Assembly: GCF_902859935.1 (NCBI RefSeq)
Contig: NZ_CADIKI010000029.1
Span: forward strand, 1 to 64,000
Origin: Paraburkholderia fynbosensis
GTDB taxonomy: Bacteria > Pseudomonadota > Gammaproteobacteria > Burkholderiales > Burkholderiaceae
Direction of reading: 5' to 3'
Length of the DNA: 64,000 bases
In this document: piece after piece, positions 52,742 through 62,107 of the stretch
Layout of the letters: each line of letters begins with the position of its first letter
How positions within the stretch are numbered: position 1 is the first letter of the stretch
Notes under the pieces: model-generated
What the model was told of the DNA's origin: nothing
The model's input: only the letters and a program-made list of their open reading frames with translations
Database searches by the model: none
Position numbers and translations under genes: made by a program

Positions 52742-53491
52742 ATGAAAACCGTGTTGATCACCGGTTGCTCTTCCGGATTCGGCCTCGAGATCGCGCGCTA
52801 CTTCCTGGCGCGCGACTGGCAGGTCGTCGCCACGATGCGCACGCCACGTGCCGACGCGCTGCCGCCTTCCGATCGTCTGCGCGTGTTGGCGCTCGACGTC
52901 ACGAATCCGGACAGCATTCGCGAGACCGTCGAGGCCGCAGGCCCGATCGACGTCCTCGTCAACAACGCGGGGTTCGGCGCGGCGTCACCGGCGGAGTTCG
53001 TCCCGGTCGCAACTGTGCGCGAAATCTTCGAAACCAACACCTTCGGCACGATCGCGGTGGCGCAAGCGGTGCTGCCCCAGTTTCGCCAGCGCAGGGCCGG
53101 CGTGATCGTGAACGTCACATCGAGCGTGACGCTGAGGGCCCTGCCCCTGATTGCCGCGTACCGTGCGAGCAAGGCGGCCGTGAACGCGTTTACGGAGTCG
53201 ATGGCGCTGGAACTTGAGCAGTTCGACGTACGGGTGCGCCTGGTACTGCCGGGGCGTGCGCCCGACACCCGCTTCGGAGACAACGCGCGCGCCCACATGC
53301 ACGGCCTCGACCACGAAGCCTATGCCGATCTCGTCAAGGAGGTCTTCGCGCGGCTGGGGGATACGTCTGCCCCGATCACCCGGGCACAGGACGTCGCCGA
53401 AGCGGTGTGGCGCGCGGCGACCGACCCGTCAGCGCCGATGCGCATTCCGGCCGGCGCCGACGCCGAAGCCTGGGCGGCCGATGCTCACTAA
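52742..53491 (+). CDS. Short-chain dehydrogenase
   Basis: A 249-residue SDR: TGCSSGFGLEIA, NNAGFG, catalytic Ser (NVTSSVT) and YRASK. It resembles the 17-beta-hydroxysteroid-dehydrogenase-like group. A CAGGAG site before the ATG at 52742 sets the start; the upstream open frame is a shadow of the AraC gene. It is followed 84 bp later by a second SDR, probably in one operon. Confidence 0.88.
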   Translation: MKTVLITGCSSGFGLEIARYFLARDWQVVATMRTPRADALPPSDRLRVLALDVTNPDSIRETVEAAGPIDVLVNNAGFGAASPAEFVPVATVREIFETNTFGTIAVAQAVLPQFRQRRAGVIVNVTSSVTLRALPLIAAYRASKAAVNAFTESMALELEQFDVRVRLVLPGRAPDTRFGDNARAHMHGLDHEAYADLVKEVFARLGDTSAPITRAQDVAEAVWRAATDPSAPMRIPAGADAEAWAADAH

Positions 53492-53575
53492 CCAGCCAGC
53501 GGCATCGCCCTGAGCTGAACTGAAAAACGGAACTGGCTTTTGCGCGCTACAGCGCAACACCACAAGGAGATTGCC

Positions 53576-54334
53576 ATGCAGGACAAACCCGTCGCCCTGG
53601 TCACCGGGGCCAATCAAGGCATCGGCCTTCAGATCGCCAAGGATCTCGCGGCACACGGTTTCACTGTGCTGGTCGGGTCGCGCAATCTCGAGCGCGGCGA
53701 GGCCGCGGCCAAGGAGTTGGGGCCGCACGGCCACGCGCTCCAGCTCGACGTGACAGACCAGGCTTCGGTCACAGCCGCGGCGGAGCGCGTAAGCAACGAG
53801 TTCGGCCGCCTCGACGTGCTCATCCAGAACGCCGCCATTTCGAACACGAAAAAGCGGTCCGGTCAGTCCGTCGAGGAGTACGCGAAGACGACCCGCCCGA
53901 GCAACGTGTCCCTCGATGAGATGCGCGCGGTGTGGGACACCAACGTGTTCGGCGTGCTCGCCGTTTATCAGGCGATGCTGCCGCTTCTGCGCGCGACGCC
54001 GGGCGCTCGCATCGTCAACGTGTCGAGCGGCCTTGGGTCGCTAACGACGAACTCGGACCCGGCCTTCGCCTACCGTGCGATCTTCGGCCCCGTCTATCCT
54101 GCGTCCAAAACGGCTCTCAACGCCTTGACGGTCGCCATGTCGATCGAGCTGGAACCGGACGGGATCAAGGTCAACGCTGTCTCCCCGGGCTTTACCAAAA
54201 CGAACCTCAACGGCTATTCGGGCACCGAGACCGTCGAGGAAGGCGCTCGCGAAGCGGTGCGCGTCGCGCTGCTGGGCCCGGACAGCCCAACAGGGACGTT
54301 CACGCGCTGGGAGAATGAAACGATCCCGTGGTGA
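53576..54334 (+). CDS. Short-chain dehydrogenase (carbonyl-reductase-like)
   Basis: A 252-residue SDR: TGANQGIGLQIAKDLA, QNAAIS (in place of NNAG), catalytic Ser NVSSGLG, YPASKTALN, and VNAVSPGFTKTNLNGY. The NxGIG loop and spacing resemble carbonyl reductases of the AraC-linked type. AAGGAG precedes the ATG at 53576. Second gene after the AraC-divergent promoter. Confidence 0.88.
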   Translation: MQDKPVALVTGANQGIGLQIAKDLAAHGFTVLVGSRNLERGEAAAKELGPHGHALQLDVTDQASVTAAAERVSNEFGRLDVLIQNAAISNTKKRSGQSVEEYAKTTRPSNVSLDEMRAVWDTNVFGVLAVYQAMLPLLRATPGARIVNVSSGLGSLTTNSDPAFAYRAIFGPVYPASKTALNALTVAMSIELEPDGIKVNAVSPGFTKTNLNGYSGTETVEEGAREAVRVALLGPDSPTGTFTRWENETIPW

Positions 54335-54606
54335 AGGAGTCGCGGGCGATCGAAGGGATTGATGGATTAGGCCAGGGCGAACGCAAATCGGCCGTTCGCG
54401 GCCATCAACGGCCTCTTGAGCGTGATCTTGGTGCGGCAGGTTTCCGCTGGCGGATCCGGCCTCTCGTTGCCACTGCGAAAAGCACGCCGCTCGCTCGACA
54501 TACGCAATCACCGATCCAGGCACGACGCCGATAGCCACGCTGGTCCCGCCGATGCCCGGCTTTTCCGGCCTAAGATATTTCAAAGGAGATCCGTGCGAAG
54601 GGCATC

Positions 54607-54843
54607 ATGAAAGCACTTATCGTTGCTGCGACATTGGCGGCTGGCTGTTCCGTCACCTACGCGCAAACTTACCCGCAGGGAGCGCTGGCTGATCAAAGCA
54701 TGGGGGCCTATCGAGCGCAATTGGAAGCCCAGAAGCAACAGATCGAACTCCAGAACGAACAACTCCAATTACTGAAACAACAGCGCGAACTGGATTCGCT
54801 GAGACAACAGCGCCAATTTGACTTACTCAGACAGAAGCGCTAG
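54607..54843 (+). CDS. Small secreted Gln-rich coiled-coil protein
   Basis: A 78-residue protein with a signal peptide (cleavage near SVTYAQ) followed by a continuous Gln/Leu/Glu-rich helix (QLEAQKQQIELQNEQLQLLKQ), likely a periplasmic coiled coil. No family recognised. A GAAGGG site precedes the ATG. Confidence 0.6.
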   Translation: MKALIVAATLAAGCSVTYAQTYPQGALADQSMGAYRAQLEAQKQQIELQNEQLQLLKQQRELDSLRQQRQFDLLRQKR

Positions 54844-55198
54844 ATCGCTGTGAGGCGCGGCACATGCCTCAAGATCCGGCTGAGGCGACTCCCGGCCATC
54901 AAGCGTCGTTCACCCCTCCCCTTGGACAGACGTTCAGACGTCGGCTCCGCACTGTAACCGGTCCCGGGCCTTTCGCGACCTTTAACAGTTTCACATTGAT
55001 TTCCTGGACGCATCAGGTGAGGGCGCCACACAAACAGCGGTCGCAACCGCACAGAACAATAAGGCGCAAAACGCAGAGACATCGGCAGGCATACGCAGGG
55101 GCCAACAGCTATTCTTCAGACGCTGCGACCATTGCATTTGCGCTCGACTCTGCTGGTCATCGGCAGCCCTTCGGCATGCACGCGGAAAAGGGGGGTGT
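54844..55198. other. Intergenic region upstream of the adhesin
   Basis: 355 bp without a supported gene; probably contains the adhesin promoter. No clear repeats. Confidence 0.4.
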
Positions 55199-57685
55199 AT
55201 GTCACGTCCCAAACTACCTCAGCCTGCGCGACGCGCACTGCGACGTCAGCAATCAAACGCAGGCTTCTTGCTGGCCATCGGTATTTCGCTGACTGGACTT
55301 TCCCTGACAACCGTGACGCTCGCGGCTGGCCTCCTTCCACGAGGCGGCACATACGTGACCGGCACCGGCACGATAGCAAGCCAGGGCAACGGCCTCGTGA
55401 TTACCCAACCTGGGGCGACGCGCGGAGTGATCGAGTGGAACAGCTTTTCGATCGGTAAAACCAACAGCGTGACCTTCAACAACGGCGCCGGCGCGACGCT
55501 GAACCGGGTGACGGGTGGTTCACCATCTGCCATCCTCGGCAGCCTCAGTGCAACGGGCAGCCTGTACGTGATCAATCCGCAGGGCATCGTCGTCGGGCCA
55601 TCGGGCACTATTACAACCAGCGGTCGTTTCGTCGCGTCAACGCTCGACATCTGCAACGACGCGTTCATGCAGGGTAGCGGCTCGCTGACGCTGTCGGGCA
55701 GCTCGAACGCAGCGGTGATCAATCTTGGCAAGATCAGTTCGAGCGGCGGCGACGTGTTTCTGATTGCGCGACACGCAGTCATCAACGCCGGTACCGTGGC
55801 AGTGCCCAATGGCACCGCGGAACTGGCCGCGGGCGAACAGATGCTACTGCAGGACTCGGCCGGCAGCAGGCAGGTATTCGTGCAGACGGGCAGTCAAGGC
55901 AGGGTCGTCAACAAGGGGGAAATAACCGCCGCGCAGATCAGTCTGCAGGCCGCGGACGGGAACGTCTATGCGTTGGCGGGCAAGCATAACGTGATCCGCG
56001 CGAGCGGCACTGCGACGCGCGACGGACACGTCTGGCTGGTTGCCGACAGCGGGACCGTCACCCAGTCTGGTGCCATTCGCGCCACCAATGCCGACGGTCA
56101 AGGCGGCACGGTCGACACGACCGCGCAAAACGTATCGTTCGGTAACGGCGACAGAAGCGGCTACTTTCACAAACCGTTCGTCACGGCGGCTCTGTGGAAC
56201 ATTTCCGCCGCGACTTTCACGGTCAACGACGCCGCTTCCGGTGCAATGTCGCGCAGCCTGAATGCCGGCACTTCAATCGATCTGGCGACTACCGGCGCTC
56301 ATGGTAGTAGCGGCGATCTGAACGTCGCGTCGAATATCCACTGGCAAGGCCCGGCATCGCTGTCGCTGGCCGCTTATCACAACCTCACAATTGCCCCGAA
56401 TACGACCCTCAGCAACAGCGGCGGTGGCAACCTCACGTTGAACGGCGATGCATTGGCGCTCGGCAACGGCGGCAGCGTGACCAATCTTGGGACCGTCGAC
56501 TGGTCCAAAAGCACAGGCATCGTGACCGCGCTCTACGATATGGGCGCATACGGCGGGAGCTTTACGCCGGGCACGCTCCTCAGTAACGCCGCATGGTCGG
56601 TCCCGCCAAATAGCGGCCTCGTCACCCAGATTACAGCTTATCGGCTCGTCAATTCGCTGACCGATCTTCAAAGCGTGTCGGCTGATCTTGCGGGCAACTA
56701 TGCGATCGGCAAGGACATCGACGCGAGCGCCAGCACGAACAGCGGGTTCGTCCCCTTGGGCAATTACAGCACGCCGTTTTCGGGGCAGTTCGACGGGCGA
56801 GGGCACCAGATCCAGTCGCTCAGGCTCGCGCAGTCCGTGGACGGGGGCGTTAGCCAGCCCCCCTTTACGTTGCAGGCAGAAGGCCTATTCGGTGTGATCG
56901 GCAGCGCTGGTGTCGTGCGCAACATCGCAGTGAATGGCTCAATCAACTCATATGGCACATATGGCGGCTTCGGCATCCTTGCTGGCGTGAATGAAGGGAC
57001 CATCGTGCGCGGTGCCAGTTCAGGTTCGATCAGCCTGGTCGGTAGCGCTTACGATGCATCGTCCGGCGGACTCGTGGGAATGAACCTCGGCACGGTCGCG
57101 CGCTCGTCAAGCAGCGTCGGCGTTTATGCAGAAGGCTTGCCCGGGGGACTCGTCGGCGATAACGAACTCGGCGGCGTCATCGAGCAGTCGTATGCGAGCG
57201 GCGCAGTTACTGCTGTCGCCCACACGGTTGGCGGCGGTGGTCTTGCCGGCGGCAATGAAGGGACGATCACGCAGTCGTATGCGACTGGAGCCGTGGCGTT
57301 CCAGCCCGACTATTGCGGCGGAACCTCCTACGCTTGCCTCTCAGGGGGCGCAGGGCTTGTCGCATCCAACTCCGGGAAGATCACTCAGTCGTTCGCGACG
57401 GGCCAGGTCACGCAGGCGGGCCTGCCCGGTCAGATTCCCCCGTCAATCGGTATCGCGTCTTCGAACACAGGCACGATTGGTAGCGACGTCTATTGGAATA
57501 AGGACACTACCGGGGCGAACATCGGCGTGTATTCCGGTACGGCCATGCCCGCCGCGAATGGGCTTACGAGTGCGCAGATGAGCATGCCGTCGTCCTTCGT
57601 CGGTTATGACTTTGAACCGAACGGCGTATGGTCGATGCCCGCAGGTGCAACGCATCCGGTGCTAAGCTGGCAGCTCGCACCTTGA
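55199..57685 (+). CDS. Filamentous-haemagglutinin-like adhesin with GLUG repeats
   Basis: An 828-residue secreted protein. An extended signal peptide is followed by the TPS/haemagglutination-activity domain (~50-200: GGTYVTGTGTI, IEWNSFSIG, SLYVINPQGIVVGPSG), which is recognised by TpsB-type outer-membrane transporters. A central beta-helix follows, then GLUG-type repeats (GGLVGMNLGTV, GGLVGDNELGGVIEQSYASG, GGLAGGNEGTITQSYATG) and the cap DVYWNKDTTG with a final LSWQ motif. It is short for an FHA. No TpsB partner gene lies nearby. AAAAGGGGGG precedes the ATG. A fragment of a second, similar gene lies immediately downstream. Confidence 0.85.
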   Translation: MSRPKLPQPARRALRRQQSNAGFLLAIGISLTGLSLTTVTLAAGLLPRGGTYVTGTGTIASQGNGLVITQPGATRGVIEWNSFSIGKTNSVTFNNGAGATLNRVTGGSPSAILGSLSATGSLYVINPQGIVVGPSGTITTSGRFVASTLDICNDAFMQGSGSLTLSGSSNAAVINLGKISSSGGDVFLIARHAVINAGTVAVPNGTAELAAGEQMLLQDSAGSRQVFVQTGSQGRVVNKGEITAAQISLQAADGNVYALAGKHNVIRASGTATRDGHVWLVADSGTVTQSGAIRATNADGQGGTVDTTAQNVSFGNGDRSGYFHKPFVTAALWNISAATFTVNDAASGAMSRSLNAGTSIDLATTGAHGSSGDLNVASNIHWQGPASLSLAAYHNLTIAPNTTLSNSGGGNLTLNGDALALGNGGSVTNLGTVDWSKSTGIVTALYDMGAYGGSFTPGTLLSNAAWSVPPNSGLVTQITAYRLVNSLTDLQSVSADLAGNYAIGKDIDASASTNSGFVPLGNYSTPFSGQFDGRGHQIQSLRLAQSVDGGVSQPPFTLQAEGLFGVIGSAGVVRNIAVNGSINSYGTYGGFGILAGVNEGTIVRGASSGSISLVGSAYDASSGGLVGMNLGTVARSSSSVGVYAEGLPGGLVGDNELGGVIEQSYASGAVTAVAHTVGGGGLAGGNEGTITQSYATGAVAFQPDYCGGTSYACLSGGAGLVASNSGKITQSFATGQVTQAGLPGQIPPSIGIASSNTGTIGSDVYWNKDTTGANIGVYSGTAMPAANGLTSAQMSMPSSFVGYDFEPNGVWSMPAGATHPVLSWQLAP

Positions 57686-57696
57686 CAAGCGGTGAT

Positions 57697-57897
57697 TGCC
57701 ATCTTGGGAGCGACGTTTACTAAAACGTCCAGCCGACGGGGCCAACCATCGAGCGGCGGCAATCTGCCGGCGTCGAACGGGCTCACTACCGCCCAGATGA
57801 GCGACCCGACGAGTTTTGCTGGGTGGGACTTCGGTCCGAACGGCGTGTGGGTGACGCTGCCCGATGCCATCCACCGTTCTCGCCTGGCAGGTCGCCC
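57697..57897 (+). pseudogene. Tail fragment of a second GLUG adhesin
   Basis: Directly after the adhesin, the sequence in shifting frames reads GSDVY-stop-NVQPTG, then NLPASNGLTTAQM and SFAGWDFGPNGVW, then TVLAWQVAP. These match, in order, the last ~70 residues of the adhesin (GSDVYWN, GLTSAQM, SFVGYDFEPNGVW, PVLSWQLAP). At least one stop codon (in place of the Trp codon) and two frameshifts make it non-coding. Confidence 0.75.
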
Positions 57898-58284
57898 CGC
57901 ACTGAACGATGGTCTCCGAACCGACGGCTTTATAGGCGTCTACCGAGTTGCACGACGTGGCAGCGTCGTTTCCCCGAGATTTGCCTTGCCGTGGTCGTTG
58001 TTTCGTCCGGACGACGTTCAGCGATCCTGCCGACCTTACGACGTAAAGCCATCGTGCTGTCCGTACACATGGCCTGAAATCGCGAATTCGTCGATGGAGC
58101 AGTCCATCGGTCCGCCTGATCAATTGCGACGACCGATGTACACCGGAAACCGCCATTGGGTCGGTGAATGCGCGAACGGCCGAGCCGGGTCGATGAAGGT
58201 CCGACGCCACTTCGATCTCAGGTAAGCACGCTATGCAAGCATCGGACGGCGATCTGCCGGCCAGCACCGAATCGCTTCGGCCAC

Positions 58285-58398
58285 TTCGACGTCGTCGATC
58301 TGGACAACGGGGTCTCGCTCGATTTTGCCAAATTTGAGGGTCGGTTCCAGCCGCAGCATTACGCCTTCCTGATCAGCGAAGCTGATTTTGACGCGTGA
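58285..58398 (+). pseudogene. Glyoxalase/VOC-family fragment
   Basis: A 37-residue piece, FDVVDLDNGVSLDFAKFEG then PQHYAFLISEADFDA, followed by a stop codon. It matches the N-terminal half-domain of VOC/glyoxalase proteins, with the remainder missing. No start site in front. Confidence 0.6.
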
Positions 58399-58513
58399 AG
58401 TATGGGTACCGCGTTCCGTTCGAGGGGCTTTTATACTGAACGATCGCTCTGAAGCCGCGTAGGCGGGTCCGACATTGGTCGGCGTTGGCGATATCGAACC
58501 GGACGCCCGCATC

Positions 58514-58882
58514 ATGAACTGGCTGGCCAATACCGTTCTTGTGTTGCACGCGCTGATCGTACTGTTTATCGTCGGCGGGTTAATCGCTATCTGGACAGGC
58601 GCATGGTTGAAACGCGACTGGATGCGCAACCGCGTGTTCCGGATCGCGCATCTCACCGCGATAGGCGTCGTCGCGATTCTCGCTATTCTTGACATACCGT
58701 GTCCGCTGACGGTCCTGGAGGACTGGCTTCGTACCGGACGCGTCGGTCCACAGGGGTTCGTGCAGCGCTGGGTAAGCGACTGGCTGTACTACAACTTGCC
58801 GGGCTGGGTATTCGCGATGGCCTACGCGGTGTTCCTGCTGGTCGTGGCAGTCACGTGGTGTCGCGTCCCGCCGCGTTCATGA
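58514..58882 (+). CDS. DUF2784 membrane protein
   Basis: A 122-residue inner-membrane protein with about four helices, starting MNWLANTVLVLHALIVLFIVGG. The family pattern is complete: RNRVFRIAHLTAIGVVA, CPLTVLEDWLR, YYNLPGWVFAMAYAVF. Function unknown. The ATG at 58514 gives the standard family N-terminus. Confidence 0.85.
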   Translation: MNWLANTVLVLHALIVLFIVGGLIAIWTGAWLKRDWMRNRVFRIAHLTAIGVVAILAILDIPCPLTVLEDWLRTGRVGPQGFVQRWVSDWLYYNLPGWVFAMAYAVFLLVVAVTWCRVPPRS

Positions 58883-59726
58883 GGCGTCCACATGAGATCG
58901 TGTCGGCTGATGCACGCTGACCGCCACGTGCTGCTTGCCGATCTTCTCGCCGACCATCACCACGATCCGCAGCGGGATGGACTATCTGTAACGGGTTGAC
59001 CTGAGCCAATCGTCATCGGACGCAGGTCGGCCCATAAGGCGTCATTCGCACACTGTGTCGCTGGACGTTCGCATGTCGGCTCAGCCGCCATCTGCTGCCA
59101 TTCACCAGCGCATGGGGACAGACATTTGAACGGCTGTTCCGGTCCGGATTACGGACCCCTCGCGTGCATTTGAACACCATGGTCATTCGACGGCTGGGAA
59201 GGTAGACATCGCATATATTTGACACCGGAACGTTGCTTTGCGGCAGCCCGCCACTGTCCTCCCGCGCAAATCAGTCATCGCGAAGTCTGCAGCAATCGAC
59301 GCGACCAGCTTCGAACAGGCGATATCGCCCCCGCTGGCCGCAGCGGAAGAGGTCACTTTGATGTGGCTTGCGTGGGCTGCTATGTATCAAGGGAATGCTT
59401 CGGTTGCCATCAAGAGATTACCGTCAGGGCGCCATCACCCAACGTCGCGCTCCCGGCGCGGTTTGTCGCGCTCGCGCGTTGTTGTAGAACGGATCGCATG
59501 AATGCAAGTCACATACTGTTGGTAATCGCTGACGAGCGTAGCGGCATTCGCGATGGAGCCAGCACCGCCGCCTGCCGTAGGCCGTCCTTACTGCGGGAGC
59601 GCTAATACCCGGCTAGTCGGTGGTACTGACGACTGCGCGACAACAGCAATGACGGCGTGTGATTGGGGAACCTCTCGATGTCCTAACTGTCAACCCAGGA
59701 TGTCACCCTTTTTTAGGGGATTTCAA
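58883..59726. other. Intergenic region, nothing recognised
   Basis: About 840 bp with short open frames in several phases, none with a ribosome site or family match. Given the fragments on both sides, it is probably decayed DNA. The end nearest 59727 should hold the transporter promoter. Confidence 0.4.
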
Positions 59727-61097
59727 ATGGCTGCCTCGCAATCAGGGGCGATGCCCCTCTCCGATGAGGAAGCACGGCGCCAGCTGCGCCGCGCTGTCAT
59801 CGCCAGCACGATCGGTACGACGATCGAATGGTATGACTTCTTCCTCTACAGCATCGTGACCGGTCTGGTATTCGCCAAGCTGTATTTTCCCGAATCGAAC
59901 CCAATCGTCGGCACACTACAAGCCTTCCTGATCTATGCCGTCGGCTTTCTCGCGCGGCCGGTTGGCGCGGCCATATTCGGCCACTACGGCGACCGCATCG
60001 GACGCAAGGCCACGCTGATCGTGACGCTGTTGCTGATGGGACTCGCCACCTTTGCCGTGGCCTTTGTGCCGACCTATGCGGCGATCGGCATCTGGGGCGC
60101 CGTCGTGCTCACGGTGCTGCGCTTCATCCAAGGCGTGGGCGTCGGCGGAGAATGGGGCGGTTCGGTCCTGATGTCGATGGAATGGGCACGCACCAACGCG
60201 CATCGCGGCTTCGTCGCGTCCTGGCCGCAGTTCGGCGTGCCGGCCGGTCTGTTCCTCGCGAACCTGGCAGTGCTGGCCATGAGCGAAATCTTCGGCAACG
60301 CATTTTTCACGTGGGGCTGGCGGGTGCCTTTCTTCCTCAGCATCGTGCTGGTCGCGATCGGCCTTTATATCCGTCTGAATATTCTGGAAACGCCGATCTT
60401 CGCGAAGCTCGTGGCTGAGCGCAGGATCGAGAAGACGCCGATGCTCGAAGTCTTGCGCCGCCAGCCGAAAGACATTTTTCTCTCGGCTTTTGCGCGCATG
60501 GCCGAACAGGCGCCTTTCTATATTTTCACGGCCTTCGTATTCACCTATGGCGTCACGACGCTAGGCGTATCGCGAAACCTGTTGCTAACAGCGGTACTGG
60601 TGGCATCCGTGCTGGAATTCGGCACGATCCCGCTGTTTGGACATCTGTCCGATCGGATCGGACGGCGACGCATGTACATGATCGGGGCCGCGGCTGTCGG
60701 CGTATTCGGCTTCATCTATTTTGCAATGGTCGACACCAAAAATCCAACGTGGATCTTCGCGGCCATTGTGCTCTCGCTGGTACCGCATGCGATGATGTAC
60801 GGTCCGCAAGCGGCGTTGATCGCTGAATCATTCACGGGACGGCTGCGTTACAGCGGCGCATCGCTCGGCTATCAGTTGGCCTCCGTCATCGCCGGCGGCC
60901 CTGCACCGCTGATTGCTACCGCGCTATTCGCTTACTTCCATTCGGGCTATGCGATCGCGATCTACATCCTCGCATGTGCGGTGCTCAGCCTGGTCGCCGC
61001 TTCGCGACTGGGCGACTACACGAACAAGGATATTTCGCGGGAATACGATGACCCGCGGCCGATCGGCGACAGCGGGCATGCCACCCCGAGTGCATGA
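59727..61097 (+). CDS. MHS-family MFS transporter (metabolite:H+ symporter)
   Basis: A 456-residue, 12-helix transporter. It opens with the MHS signature AVIASTIGTTIEWYDFFLY; motif A is GHYGDRIGRKATL, repeated in the second half as GHLSDRIGRRRMY, and RFIQGVGVGGEWGGSVLMSMEW is typical of the shikimate/alpha-ketoglutarate/proline group. It imports an organic acid or osmolyte with protons; the substrate is not identifiable. The AGGGGA site before the ATG at 59727 sets the start. It stands alone. Confidence 0.9.
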   Translation: MAASQSGAMPLSDEEARRQLRRAVIASTIGTTIEWYDFFLYSIVTGLVFAKLYFPESNPIVGTLQAFLIYAVGFLARPVGAAIFGHYGDRIGRKATLIVTLLLMGLATFAVAFVPTYAAIGIWGAVVLTVLRFIQGVGVGGEWGGSVLMSMEWARTNAHRGFVASWPQFGVPAGLFLANLAVLAMSEIFGNAFFTWGWRVPFFLSIVLVAIGLYIRLNILETPIFAKLVAERRIEKTPMLEVLRRQPKDIFLSAFARMAEQAPFYIFTAFVFTYGVTTLGVSRNLLLTAVLVASVLEFGTIPLFGHLSDRIGRRRMYMIGAAAVGVFGFIYFAMVDTKNPTWIFAAIVLSLVPHAMMYGPQAALIAESFTGRLRYSGASLGYQLASVIAGGPAPLIATALFAYFHSGYAIAIYILACAVLSLVAASRLGDYTNKDISREYDDPRPIGDSGHATPSA

Positions 61098-61219
61098 TCG
61101 ATCAGCATGGCGCGGCCGGTCGCACACGGATCGGTCGCGCAGCGGCCTTGCCGCGCGCAGAGCGTGCAATTAGCGCAGGTCTGCGCGCGGCTTCAGATGC
61201 CTCACCGCTTTTCCAACAT

Positions 61220-61340
61220 CGAAGAAGAACGCTTCGGGCGACACAGTGCGCGCCAGGATCGTGGGGCAGACCGTCCAGGGGCTCCGTCACAGCCCGACAA
61301 TCGAGGCGCTCCCGGCGACGTGCCGGCGCGAAAGCCATAA
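61220..61340 (+). repeat. Duplicated 121-bp segment, copy 2 (degraded)
   Basis: Matches 46989-47110 (3' end of a small secreted-protein gene) over its full length, ending at the same stop codon. One base is missing near 61242 (cgacacagtg against cgacaacagtg), shifting the frame, and the 5' part of the gene is absent. Confidence 0.85.
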
Positions 61341-61379
61341 GTTTCGACGGTGTCACTCCAGAAGGGCCATGCGTGCCAC

Positions 61380-61600
61380 TGTCGCCGCCACAACTGTGAT
61401 TCGCGCACAAAGTCTTTGTAGCTTGCGAGGCTGGAGTCAGCGGAGGCGGTCCACATGAATGGTTTGCAGTTTTCGTTGTAGTGGGAAACGAACTGATCGA
61501 TGCGATCAGTTGCCTGACTGAACCGAACGAACCGCGCCGGATGGCCTTATCGGTGATCAGCGCGAAGAAGCTGTTGATGTTCGTTAAATCTGGGAGCGGA
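61380..61600 (-). mobile_element. IS630-family transposase C-terminal remnant
   Basis: On the minus strand one frame reads INSFFALITDKAIRRGSFGS and VRQLIAS; after a 1-nt shift near 61520 the next continues DQFVSHYNENCKPFMWTASA. Together these are the C-terminal catalytic region of IS630-type DDE transposases (usually WLNQVERFFALITDKAIRRGSF). The N-terminal part and the element ends are missing, so it is inactive. Confidence 0.75.
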
Positions 61601-61622
61601 CGAAAGGTGGCGGAGTGTTCGT

Positions 61623-61793
61623 TCAACGTCGAACGGACTCAGGCGACCTGAGATGCGGGTATCGGTTCCGAAAGCAGCTTTCCAGTCTTCCATCGAGCAG
61701 CTCGACGCGGGTCCGCAGCAGATAGTGTGCGCCGTGCATGGACCAACGCGTTTGTTGCCGCTTTGAGAGGCGACGATTGGTCAAGTGATTCAT
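61623..61793 (-). mobile_element. C-terminal remnant of a second transposase
   Basis: The minus-strand frame reads MNHLTNRRLSKRQQTRWSMH then GAHYLLRTRVELLDGRLESC and ends at a stop codon. This Arg-rich stretch with KRQQxRWSxxGAHxLLxxR is the C-terminal pattern of a transposase family common in Burkholderia; I cannot name the IS family with confidence. No intact upstream part. Confidence 0.55.
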
Positions 61794-62107
61794 CACAGAC
61801 TCCGTCGAAGCTTATCGTAGGCGTTAATCTGGTCTTGCGCCACGAGTTGTTGCGACGCTGCCAGGAGTTGAAGACCGTCGGCAAGAGACAACCCGAAATC
61901 GGCGGGGCGGCGCCATTCAGTGGGCTCGCATCGCGCAGATTCTCGACCGTGCAAATTCGTCCGCATTCGCTGCGACGTCCACCACGTGCATCGAGGTTCG
62001 TCGTTGCTCAAGCGAACGCAATATCGCCAGGCAGACGAACTGAGCGTGCTTTAACACGGTTTGTTACTTCGCTAGAGCGCGATAGCACGTCCATGCATAA
62101 CGCTCCG
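61794..62107. other. Intergenic region with likely IS debris
   Basis: A minus-strand frame ending near 61793 (QQLVAQDQINAYDKLRRSL) may be the continuation of the second transposase in another phase. Nothing else is recognised. Confidence 0.35.
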
